From contig JAEYUO010000129.1 in assembly GCA_023432465.1 (NCBI GenBank), forward strand, positions 1-7,146: a DNA stretch of 7,146 nt. The letters are read 5' to 3'. The stretch comes from Planctomycetota bacterium (GTDB lineage Bacteria > Planctomycetota > Phycisphaerae > Phycisphaerales > UBA1924). The position numbers and the translations under genes were made by a program. The notes beneath the pieces were generated by a model. It did no database searches and had not been told where the DNA came from. It saw only the letters and a program-made list of their open reading frames with translations. Of this stretch, positions 1 through 6,912 are shown piece after piece (the stretch's first letter is position 1; each line of letters opens with the position of its first letter).

Positions 1-656
1 AAGTAGAGCGTCCCGGGTTTTATCCAATATCTTTTAAAGAAACCAGGATCACCGATGTAGTCGATATGGCAGGAGGCTTTACAAAAAATGCTTATTTACC
101 TCTATCGACAGTTTTCAGAGATTATGATGACGAATACACTGCTAATGATACATTGGAAGTATGGGTTAATCAAAGAGCAAATGATCTTATAGTATCAGAA
201 CAGGATAGATTAAACTTCTCGCAGGATGTGCAAGCTAGGAGGAACCGGGTTATAGTAGATTTCCCAAAACTTTTCAAGGAAAACGATCAGTCTCAAAATG
301 TAATATTAGAAGATAGAGATATAGTATATATTAATGACAATAAAAATATAGTATATGTTTATGGACAGGTGAATAATGAAGGTTATATTCCTTACGAAGA
401 AGGTAAGGATTATATGTATTACATAGAAAAAGCCGGTGGTTTTTCTCTTGCTGCGGAAGAAGGTAATGTACGTGTAATTAAGTTCAATTCACGCGGTTGG
501 TACAAACCGGGTGATATTGAGGTCGCCTCAGGTGATTATATATACGTACCAAAAGAAGTAAAAGAAGAATTCAGTAATGTTATTAGTATTATCGCCCAGG
601 TTGCCGGGGTAGTAATCGGGGTCATAACTACATTTATATTAATTAGCAGGGACTAA
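1..656 (+). CDS. Outer-membrane polysaccharide export protein (Wza/OPX family, SLBB domains), 5'-truncated
   Basis: This is the C-terminal 217 residues of a Wza-type exporter; the N-terminal export domain and any lipoprotein signal lie before the window. The frame is open from the left edge (first full codon at base 3) and already encodes SLBB sequence, VERPGFYPIS followed by an AGGFT motif, so the ATG at 66 is internal and not the start. A second SLBB copy lies near bases 345-555 (VYVYGQVNNEGYIPYEEG, KAGGFS, then DIEVASGDYIYVP). Between the copies is the usual linker with VDFPKLF and DRDIVYI. The last ~25 residues form a hydrophobic helix ending ISRD; in Wza the C-terminal helix lines the outer-membrane pore, and I infer the same role here. 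The next gene, a PCP co-polymerase, starts 3 bases after the stop, which fits the usual Wza-Wzz/Wzc partnership. The base composition is clearly more GC-rich than that of the following genes. Family is confident; the exact OPX subgroup is not. Confidence 0.9.
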   Translation, partial: VERPGFYPISFKETRITDVVDMAGGFTKNAYLPLSTVFRDYDDEYTANDTLEVWVNQRANDLIVSEQDRLNFSQDVQARRNRVIVDFPKLFKENDQSQNVILEDRDIVYINDNKNIVYVYGQVNNEGYIPYEEGKDYMYYIEKAGGFSLAAEEGNVRVIKFNSRGWYKPGDIEVASGDYIYVPKEVKEEFSNVISIIAQVAGVVIGVITTFILISRD

Positions 657-659
657 GGG

Positions 660-1814
660 ATGGAAGAAGAAAACATTGATCCGAACATACAAAAAACTAT
701 TAAAAACTCTGGGTTGCTAGAGTATTATAAGATTTTTCGTGTTCATAGAAAAAAAATTATTGTAATCACTTCGACCGTGTGTTTGATCACAATAATATTG
801 ATGTTTTTTGTATTTGATCTAATTTATCTATCTAATGCAACAGTTAAATCTTCAAATCAAAGCAGTGGATTAAGTGGTTTACTTCCAGATGGCATTCCTG
901 ATTTGGAAGATATAAGTGGTCTGGCAGGTGGGGGGGGTTCTTCAAAAGAGTTAGCATTATATGAAAAGATTGTTACAAGTAGAAGATGTGTAGAAGAAAC
1001 TATTATAAAATTTGGTTTGATAGAAGAATATGAATTCCAAACAATGTTTGATGCAGTTAATAGCTTTCGAGAAAATATATTAGTTCTTGAAAAAGATAGA
1101 ATTGCAGGAACAATGACTATTGGAATTTATGATAAAGATCCAGCTAAAGCAAAAGATATGGTTGATTTTTTAATTTTTCAGCTTAATACCATAAATACTG
1201 AATTAAAAGTCCAAGATGCTAAAAACAATAGAGAATTTATAGAGTCGAGATATGATCTTGTTATATCTGATTTAAAAAAGGCTGAAGACAGTTTAAGAAT
1301 TTTTCAAGATATTAATGGAATATCTCCAGATTTAACAGTACAGGCTGCCATTAAAACTGAGGTTGAAATAGAAACTCAAATTGCTTCAGAAGAAGTAAAA
1401 TTAGATCTTTTAAACAAAATATTAACACCCAACCAAGCTGAAGTTATCGCTCAAAAAGAGAAAATTAATGCTTTGAAGAATCAGCTTAGTGATATTCAAC
1501 AAGATCCCTCAAATATTTTATCTTTAAAAGGTAAACCTGATGTAGTATTAAACTTTCTTCGCCTAAAAAGAGATGTTGAAATTCAAAATAAGATTATGGC
1601 GACTTTGATTCCGCTTTTGGAGCAATCAAAGATTGAGGAGAATAGAAATACTCCAAGTGTTCTTATGCTTGATCCTCCAAATATTCCTGACAAAAAAGTT
1701 AAACCCAAAAGGCTTACTAATGTCATTATTGCAACATTTATGACATTTATTCTGAGCTATTTGCTATTTGTTTTTTGGGAGAAATATAAATTATTTAAAA
1801 AAGTACTTTCGTAA
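660..1814 (+). CDS. Polysaccharide chain-length regulator / co-polymerase (Wzz/PCP family), no kinase domain
   Basis: A 384-residue inner-membrane protein of the polysaccharide co-polymerase type, which controls polymer length together with Wzy and contacts the Wza-like exporter. It has the family's two-helix layout: a short basic cytoplasmic N-terminus (RVHRKK), membrane helix 1 at about residues 33-57, a large periplasmic part, and membrane helix 2 at about 353-373. Just before helix 2 is the proline-rich signature DPPNIPDKKVKPKR (338-351), typical of PCPs. The periplasmic part has a Gly-rich linker (LAGGGGSS, 88-95), the motif YEKIVTSRR, and a long charged, probably coiled-coil region at about 180-285. 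There is no Walker motif or C-terminal tyrosine cluster, so it is not a Wzc-type kinase. The ATG follows the previous stop by 3 bases and has AGGG at 648-651 upstream. The Gly linker is coded by a run of eight G (930-937), see findings. Whether it acts as O-antigen Wzz or as a capsule PCP cannot be told from this window. Confidence 0.9.
   Translation: MEEENIDPNIQKTIKNSGLLEYYKIFRVHRKKIIVITSTVCLITIILMFFVFDLIYLSNATVKSSNQSSGLSGLLPDGIPDLEDISGLAGGGGSSKELALYEKIVTSRRCVEETIIKFGLIEEYEFQTMFDAVNSFRENILVLEKDRIAGTMTIGIYDKDPAKAKDMVDFLIFQLNTINTELKVQDAKNNREFIESRYDLVISDLKKAEDSLRIFQDINGISPDLTVQAAIKTEVEIETQIASEEVKLDLLNKILTPNQAEVIAQKEKINALKNQLSDIQQDPSNILSLKGKPDVVLNFLRLKRDVEIQNKIMATLIPLLEQSKIEENRNTPSVLMLDPPNIPDKKVKPKRLTNVIIATFMTFILSYLLFVFWEKYKLFKKVLS
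930..937 (+). repeat. G8 homopolymer tract inside the PCP gene
   Basis: Eight consecutive G residues code for glycines 91-93 of the chain-length regulator, in an otherwise AT-rich gene. Reading the neighbouring frames by hand, loss of one G leads to TAG after seven altered-frame codons (protein of about 97 residues), and gain of one G leads to TGA (about 101 residues). Both products would keep membrane helix 1 but lose the rest. This is the architecture of a slipped-strand phase-variable tract, but only one length is seen here. Confidence 0.6.
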
Positions 1815-1819
1815 ATGTT

Positions 1820-3124
1820 TTGGAAATTGTACAATCAGATAAAATACTGTCAATACAAAATTCATTCCTTAGTCGGATATGTATATCATTTCTAATATTT
1901 ATTGCACCTTTCTCTTTGGGTCCTTTTCCTTTGGTAGGAGTATATCATTATAAATATATTTTATCTTTGATAGCTTTATTACTTTTTTTATTAAATTTTG
2001 AAAATTTAATTAAAAACCCTTTCCCCTTACCACAAAAATACTATTTTTTCTCTCTATGGTTTGCATCTTCCTTCTTTACATCTCTCACCTTTGGTTTGGA
2101 TTACACTGACGTATCATCTTATACATTTTATGATAGTACATATAGTGGAGTATTGAGTGATATATTAGTGTTAATTCCACTGCAGTTCTTTTTACTTTAT
2201 TTAATCCATTTAACTGTTGAGTCATTTTCGGATATTATTGATTATGCCAAAGTATTTGTTCTAAGTGGACTATTTGTAAATGCATGGTCATTAATTGCCA
2301 TAGTGGGTGGTATCGGATATAATGAAGAAAACAGACTTTCTTTGATGTTTGAAGATGCTAATTATTTAGGAAGATTTGAAGTTTTCTTCTTAACAATATT
2401 AATAATTTATTTGTTTTATAAACGGAATAACATATTAATAAAGCTCATCTATGTTGTCAATATTGTATATGGTTTAATGTTAATAATGTATACTTCTTCA
2501 AGAGCTGCATTATTAACATTTGCAGTAGTGACAACAATTATAGTTCTTTTCGTTAGGTCAAAAGTTTTTAAAATTAGCTTGATATCATTTAACTTCTTAA
2601 TATTCTCGTATTTAATAGTCAGTATTGCAGCGAGACGCGGTGTTGGTGGAGGATCTGGAATACTGTCGTCATTTTTAGATTTGTCTAATGCCACTAGAGT
2701 AGCTTTAAATTATTCAGCTATCCAGATTTTTTGGGATTATCCAGTATGGGGAATAGGTTATAGGAATTTCTATAATATATATATAAACTATAATTATGTA
2801 CCTGACTTTATACCAGTGCTTTTAAAAGTAAGCGTTGTTCATTCTTGGTTGTTTTCTGTTTTAGCTGAGTTGGGATTGTTTGGTGCAATTCCACTTTGCA
2901 TAATACTTTATCTTATTTTTAAAAATTTAATAAAATCTATTATTGAGAGGATAGATTTTGAAGGTCGCTTTGCAGCTTTATTGGTTTTTGGACTTTTTTT
3001 TGTTTTCTTGTTTAATGGCTTATTTTTCCCTGTTTTTTTTCCCGAAGTATTGTATCCTATTATTTTTGGCTTGGCGCTTGGGTATGTAAAGTTAATATAT
3101 AAATTTGATAAAAACCAATTTTAA
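1820..3124 (+). CDS. wzy: Polysaccharide polymerase, O-antigen ligase/polymerase family (probable Wzy)
   Basis: A 434-residue protein made almost wholly of membrane helices. It carries the O-antigen ligase/polymerase family landmarks in order: DANYLGRF (179-185), TSSRAALLTF (225-234, with R228), a periplasmic stretch with RRGVGGGSG (272-280), then R293 and IQIFWDYPVWGIGYRNF (301-317), and VHSWLFSVLAELGLFG (340-355) with H341, the position equivalent to the conserved His of the family. Wzy joins repeat units on the periplasmic face; WaaL ligases share the fold, so sequence alone does not separate them. A position between a PCP and a Wzx flippase favours the polymerase. Start: the only in-frame candidate near the previous gene is TTG at 1820, five bases after the PCP stop; no in-frame ATG occurs until the interior, and no clear Shine-Dalgarno is visible. 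An ATG at 1815 lies directly after the PCP stop but is out of frame by one base (see findings). The interior includes two T8 runs, unremarkable at this composition. Confidence 0.85.
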   Translation: MEIVQSDKILSIQNSFLSRICISFLIFIAPFSLGPFPLVGVYHYKYILSLIALLLFLLNFENLIKNPFPLPQKYYFFSLWFASSFFTSLTFGLDYTDVSSYTFYDSTYSGVLSDILVLIPLQFFLLYLIHLTVESFSDIIDYAKVFVLSGLFVNAWSLIAIVGGIGYNEENRLSLMFEDANYLGRFEVFFLTILIIYLFYKRNNILIKLIYVVNIVYGLMLIMYTSSRAALLTFAVVTTIIVLFVRSKVFKISLISFNFLIFSYLIVSIAARRGVGGGSGILSSFLDLSNATRVALNYSAIQIFWDYPVWGIGYRNFYNIYINYNYVPDFIPVLLKVSVVHSWLFSVLAELGLFGAIPLCIILYLIFKNLIKSIIERIDFEGRFAALLVFGLFFVFLFNGLFFPVFFPEVLYPIIFGLALGYVKLIYKFDKNQF

Positions 3125-3128
3125 ATAT

Positions 3129-3134
3129 AGGGAG
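3129..3134 (+). promoter_or_regulatory. Ribosome binding site of the wzx gene (AGGGAG)
   Basis: AGGGAG lies five bases after the wzy stop and is the best Shine-Dalgarno match among the gene junctions in this window. It is 9 bases before ATC at 3144 and 12 before ATA at 3147, but 57 before the first canonical in-frame start codon, GTG at 3192. It is therefore the main sequence argument that translation of the flippase begins near 3144 and not at 3192. Confidence 0.6.
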
Positions 3135-3143
3135 ATTTAAACG

Positions 3144-4598
3144 ATCATAAAATTATTAAAAACCTTTTCTAAACTTTCAATTACATCCGTTGTGACTTTG
3201 ATAACAGGTCTCTTTAAGATAAAAATCTATTCTTATTTATTAGGACCGGAAGGATTTGGTTTAATCTCTCAATTAATTAATCTAAATATTTTTATCAATT
3301 TTTTATGTACTCTTGGAATACCGATTGGATTAATTAGGCTCATTTCTGAATGGGAAAGCGAAGGGAAATGGGATTATATTAATTCAATTCTTAAAAATAT
3401 CTTTTTCCTTTTGGTTATTGTTTCAATAACACTATTTATATTTACGTTTATATTTTCTAGCCAAATATCAAATGTCTTATACAGTGATAACTCTTACTCG
3501 AGTTTAATTGTTTTATTCAGTTTTTCAATCCCACTAACAATAATATTTTCACTTTTTGACTCCTATGTAAGAGGTATTAAAAAATTTAATATATATGTAA
3601 AAGTTAGTGTAATAAGTTCAATTTCTACAACCTTAATTTCAATTTTTTTGGTATCCAAATATGGAGTGGAAGGTGTTGCATTAAGTTTTGTATTTACTTC
3701 GATACTTCCTATTATATTTTATTCCATTTATTTGACTAAAAGTAAATTACTCCAATTTAAGAATATATTTGCTACCCATTATGTTGACCATAGAAACTCT
3801 TACAAGTTAATTTTTGGTTTAGGTGTCGGAAGTTTAATTATTGGTTTAGCTGATTATTCTTCAATAATATTTGTTAGGAGTTTTATAATAAAAGAGTTAG
3901 GATTGCAAGACAATGGGATATATCAAGTAATATACTCTATCTCAACAAATTATTTAGGAGTTTTTTTCTTAGTTGCCTCTGTATACACTCTACCTATTCT
4001 TTCTGAAATCAAATCAAATGAGTTATTTAACGCTGAAATAAATAATTTTTTAAGGATTGTAGTTATTGTAGTGACACCAATAATAATAATTTTGTTTAGC
4101 TTTAGAGGATTTATTGTGCAGATATTATTTTCAAAAGAGTTCTATGATAGTACTAAGTATTTTACTTTTTATTTTGTGGGTGATTATGCTAAATTGGTTG
4201 GAACTGTTTTAGGGCTTTGGTTAGTACCTAGACATAAAGTTAAAGCTCTATGCTCTATTAATTTTGTTTATAACATCTCTTTTGTGGTAATATTTTATTT
4301 TTTATTAAAATCCAATTGGGGTTTATATTCAGCTGTGATTGGTTATATGATGGCATCAATTTTTTTCTTTGCTGCAAATTATTTTTATTTTAATAAAAGG
4401 AATAAATTCTCTTTTAATAAAATCAACTTGAGGACTTTAGTTTGCTCGGTTAGTGTAATATTAGTGGTTATGGTTATTGCAACATTTTATGAAATTGTAG
4501 GGTTTTATGTTGCAATCATAGGTATAATAGCTTTTATGTCCTTGACTATAACAAAAAAGGAATTCTTAGAAATGAAGCAAGTATTAAAAAATGTCTAG
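3144..4598 (+). CDS. wzx: Lipid-linked repeat-unit flippase (Wzx, polysaccharide/O-antigen translocase of the MATE/MOP superfamily)
   Basis: A strongly hydrophobic protein with about 12 or more membrane helices, 484 residues from the start chosen here, normal for Wzx. The N-terminal part is characteristic of the family: a basic amphipathic lead-in (KLLKTFSKLSI), helix 1, then KIKIYSYLLGPEGFGLISQ and later LGIPIGLIRLISEWE, the pattern seen in O-antigen translocases. Wzx moves the undecaprenyl-linked repeat unit from the cytoplasmic to the periplasmic leaflet. Start: the frame opens at 3141 after a TAA at 3138. The first ATG/GTG/TTG is GTG 3192, which has no Shine-Dalgarno and would cut into helix 1. 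The coding-like, family-like residues upstream, together with AGGGAG at 3129-3134, support initiation at ATC 3144 or ATA 3147, or an ATG destroyed by a base change. If only canonical starts are accepted the gene is 3192-4598 (468 residues). The 3' end overlaps the next gene by 8 bases. Function is confident, start is not. Confidence 0.88.
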   Translation: MIKLLKTFSKLSITSVVTLITGLFKIKIYSYLLGPEGFGLISQLINLNIFINFLCTLGIPIGLIRLISEWESEGKWDYINSILKNIFFLLVIVSITLFIFTFIFSSQISNVLYSDNSYSSLIVLFSFSIPLTIIFSLFDSYVRGIKKFNIYVKVSVISSISTTLISIFLVSKYGVEGVALSFVFTSILPIIFYSIYLTKSKLLQFKNIFATHYVDHRNSYKLIFGLGVGSLIIGLADYSSIIFVRSFIIKELGLQDNGIYQVIYSISTNYLGVFFLVASVYTLPILSEIKSNELFNAEINNFLRIVVIVVTPIIIILFSFRGFIVQILFSKEFYDSTKYFTFYFVGDYAKLVGTVLGLWLVPRHKVKALCSINFVYNISFVVIFYFLLKSNWGLYSAVIGYMMASIFFFAANYFYFNKRNKFSFNKINLRTLVCSVSVILVVMVIATFYEIVGFYVAIIGIIAFMSLTITKKEFLEMKQVLKNV

Positions 4599-5775
4599 CA
4601 TCATGGGGGAAAAGCGTATTAAAATCTGTTTTGTAATTGATTCACTTATTATAAGTGGAGCTGGAAAACTAACCATGGATGTTATTAAAAAGCTGCATGA
4701 TTCAGGCGCTGATATAACATTAATTACATTTTATAAACATTCGCTTGATTCTGAAAATTTAGATTACAGTTTTTTAGGAGATAATAATATATTATTTGTA
4801 GATATTTATAAATTAAAGTTTATTTCTAGAATTCTCTTGTTGCGTAAAATATTTGTAAAATATGATGTCATACATTCATGTTTGGAAATGTCCAATTTAT
4901 ACTGCTCATTGGTGAATATATTGACTTTTAATAAAAAAAAATATCTTGCTACAATACATGGTATAGACGGAATATTTATTGATGATAAATTCTTGCAGGA
5001 ATCTTTTAATAAGAACGTTGGAATTAAATATAAACTCCTTATTAAGTATATATCAAATATAACCCTAAGGTCTTTAAATCTTTTTATAGCGGTTTCAAAT
5101 GATACTAGAAACTTTTTAATAAAAAGGAGGGGCATTAGCTTCAGAAAAATTAAGGTTATTTATCATGGGATTGATATTAAATCTTACCCGAATCCAAATA
5201 TGAATGTTGTTGCAAATTTAAAGGCTAGATATTGTATTAAAGATACAGACTTTGTTATTGGTTATTTAGGACGGTTGGCAAGAGGAAAAGGTTTAGAATA
5301 CTTGCTAGATACTTTCAAGGGTATATATAATTATAATAAGCAGTATAAATTTTTGATTGTTGGTGAAGGAGAATTATACGAATACCTTCAAGCTGAAATC
5401 AAAAGAAGTGATCTTGAGGATAAGGTTTTTCTTTGTGGAAGTGTCTTGGATGTAGAAAACTATTATACATTATTTGATGTATATATACTCCCTTCATTTT
5501 CAGAAGGAATTCCAATTTCATTACTTGAAGCAATGTATTATAAAAGAATTGTAATTTGCACAGATGTAGGTGGAATTCCCGAGGTTATAATAAATAAATA
5601 TAATGGTTTTTTGATTGAAAAAAATAATTTTACTGAGCTTGAGAGTACAATTAAATTTGTATATGATAATTCAAAAAAACTTGGTTTTTTGAAGAAAAAT
5701 GGATACAGTACTGTTCTCGAAAAATTCAATTTTGATAGTAATGCTTACAGAATTATAGATCTATTTCTTAGATAG
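4591..5775 (+). CDS. GT-B glycosyltransferase, GT4 / glycosyl transferases group 1 family
   Basis: A 394-residue cytoplasmic or membrane-associated glycosyltransferase that should add one sugar to the lipid-linked repeat unit. The N-terminal acceptor domain has a Rossmann strand (IKICFVIDSL, 10-19), followed by SGAGKL where the family usually has GGAER, then ATIHGID (120-126) and IYHGIDIKSY (190-199). The C-terminal GT4 donor domain has IGYLGRLARGKG (223-234, with R228 and K233), FLIVGEGE (254-261), and the retaining GT4 EX7E motif E305-GIPISLL-E313, then DVGGIPEVI (325-333). All expected catalytic landmarks are present. Donor and acceptor cannot be read from sequence. The ATG at 4591 overlaps the end of wzx by 8 bases, suggesting translational coupling; a second in-frame ATG at 4603 lies just after the wzx stop and is an equally possible start. 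A run of nine A (4933-4941) encodes three lysines. Confidence 0.9.
   Translation: MSSIMGEKRIKICFVIDSLIISGAGKLTMDVIKKLHDSGADITLITFYKHSLDSENLDYSFLGDNNILFVDIYKLKFISRILLLRKIFVKYDVIHSCLEMSNLYCSLVNILTFNKKKYLATIHGIDGIFIDDKFLQESFNKNVGIKYKLLIKYISNITLRSLNLFIAVSNDTRNFLIKRRGISFRKIKVIYHGIDIKSYPNPNMNVVANLKARYCIKDTDFVIGYLGRLARGKGLEYLLDTFKGIYNYNKQYKFLIVGEGELYEYLQAEIKRSDLEDKVFLCGSVLDVENYYTLFDVYILPSFSEGIPISLLEAMYYKRIVICTDVGGIPEVIINKYNGFLIEKNNFTELESTIKFVYDNSKKLGFLKKNGYSTVLEKFNFDSNAYRIIDLFLR
4933..4941 (+). repeat. A9 homopolymer tract inside a glycosyltransferase gene
   Basis: Nine consecutive A residues form three AAA lysine codons (115-117) of the first GT-B glycosyltransferase. Runs of this length can allow transcriptional or replication slippage, but they arise readily in DNA this rich in A and T, so no function is claimed. 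Confidence 0.4.
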
Positions 5776-5778
5776 TTC

Positions 5779-6912
5779 ATGAAGGTCTCAAATAAAATAT
5801 TATTTGTTTCTCATTCAAATAGTACAATAGGTGGTGCAGAGGAGGACTTAAGAAGATTGGTTTTTGATGTAAGAAATGATTATAAAGTATATCTAGCATT
5901 ACCTAATAATACCGAGTTTGACAAAGTGTATAAAAATTGGGTAAATGGAATTTTTAATATAAGAACTAATATTCCGCCACTCCATCACGGTTCAACACTT
6001 GATTATCTAAAATTTTATATCAAAGGGTTTCTACAGTTTTTTGAACTAAGGAAAATCATATCTGATTTAAACCCTGACATACTGATTTTTAATTCAAGCG
6101 TATTATTCTTGCAGGGATATTTCTTTAAAAAATATAAGCAGGTATTTTTTATACGTGAATATTTATTAAATGATAAAATTAGAAATATTTCTTATAAACT
6201 TATATGTAGATCGGCTAGTAAAGTAATAAGCGTATCGTCTTTTATATCGAAGGAACTTAAAAAATATTGCTGTCTTGACGTAAAGACTCTTTATACCTCT
6301 ATAGAAGGGTCAAATATAAAGGTTAGAAAAAAACTTTTAGTAGACAGAAATACTTTCAACTTTCTTGCAGTAGGAATAATTTCTCCACTTAAAAATCAAT
6401 TTACTGTGCTTAAAGCGTTTCATAAGGCTCTTAATAAAATTGAAAAAGCTAAACTATATTTCTTAGGTAGATTCTATCCTTCTGACGAATATTATAGATC
6501 TATGGTCGAATATATTAATAGTCATAATTTGAAGGATAATGTTATTTTTTTGGGGGAACTAGATAGGGTGAACGCTTTAACATATATTAGCCAGGTAAAT
6601 TGCATAGTCATAGCTTCTCTGACTGAAGGAATGCCTAATGTTATTTCTGAAGCATTATTTTTTAATAAACCATTAATATCATCAAAGTTTAATGGAATCA
6701 GTGATATATTTATCGATGAGTATAATGGCCTATTATTTGATGCAAATAACAGTAATGAGTTAACTTCAAAAATGATACGAATTTCAAATGAACCTAAGTA
6801 TCGTGAATACATTATATCAAATTCTAAGATTACTTATACTGAAAATTTTAGTTTAGAGAAGAATCTTTTAACTTTCAGACAGTTGCTTGATAGTATATCC
6901 GCTACCCAATGA
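5779..6912 (+). CDS. GT-B glycosyltransferase, GT4 / group 1 family, divergent donor-site motifs
   Basis: A 377-residue second GT-B enzyme, starting at an ATG 3 bases after the previous stop. The N-terminal domain opens with KILFVSHSNSTIGGAEEDLRRLV (6-28), close to the classic Rossmann strand plus GGAE motif. The donor domain has FNFLAVGIISPLKNQ (193-207), KLYFLGRF (225-232), NVIFLGEL (254-261), and the EX7E motif E283-GMPNVIS-E291, followed by EYNGLLF (314-320). Two positions differ from the usual GT4 pattern: the Arg of the G-R-x-x-x-x-K-G loop is replaced by Ile (GIISPLKN, K205 kept), and the GG-x-x-E loop reads FNGISDIF. It is clearly the same superfamily as its upstream neighbour, but the two are too different to look like a recent duplication. 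It probably adds another sugar of the repeat unit; donor and linkage unknown. Its stop overlaps the start of the next gene as ATGA at 6909-6912. Confidence 0.88.
   Translation: MKVSNKILFVSHSNSTIGGAEEDLRRLVFDVRNDYKVYLALPNNTEFDKVYKNWVNGIFNIRTNIPPLHHGSTLDYLKFYIKGFLQFFELRKIISDLNPDILIFNSSVLFLQGYFFKKYKQVFFIREYLLNDKIRNISYKLICRSASKVISVSSFISKELKKYCCLDVKTLYTSIEGSNIKVRKKLLVDRNTFNFLAVGIISPLKNQFTVLKAFHKALNKIEKAKLYFLGRFYPSDEYYRSMVEYINSHNLKDNVIFLGELDRVNALTYISQVNCIVIASLTEGMPNVISEALFFNKPLISSKFNGISDIFIDEYNGLLFDANNSNELTSKMIRISNEPKYREYIISNSKITYTENFSLEKNLLTFRQLLDSISATQ

Noticed and set aside
66..68. ATG at 66 as the start of the exporter gene
   Set aside because: The frame is open to the left edge and the upstream codons encode the beginning of the SLBB unit, so this Met is internal.
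2449..2694. Open frame of 81 codons on the - strand
   Set aside because: It lies wholly inside the polymerase gene, which has strong family motifs in the + strand; the antisense peptide has no recognisable features.
2771..2786. TATAAT followed by an AT repeat, as an internal promoter
   Set aside because: It is inside the polymerase coding sequence, no -35-like hexamer lies about 17 bases upstream, and such strings are common at this base composition.
2994..3040. Two T8 runs near the end of the polymerase gene, as a terminator
   Set aside because: No GC-rich hairpin precedes them, they are inside the coding frame, and the next gene follows closely as part of the same operon.
4806..5135. Open frame of 109 codons on the - strand
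   Set aside because: It is antisense to a well-supported GT-B gene; low-complexity, shadow-like peptide and no sensible start context.
5538..5729. Open frame of 63 codons on the - strand
   Set aside because: Antisense to the EX7E region of the first GT-B gene; Phe/Ser-rich content is what the reverse complement of AT-rich Lys/Glu codons gives.
6522..6812. Open frame of 96 codons on the - strand
   Set aside because: Antisense to the donor domain of the second GT-B gene, with no motif of its own.
4591..6912. The two adjacent GT-B genes as a recent tandem duplication
   Set aside because: They share only family-level motifs; the sequences between motifs and the donor-site loops differ widely.
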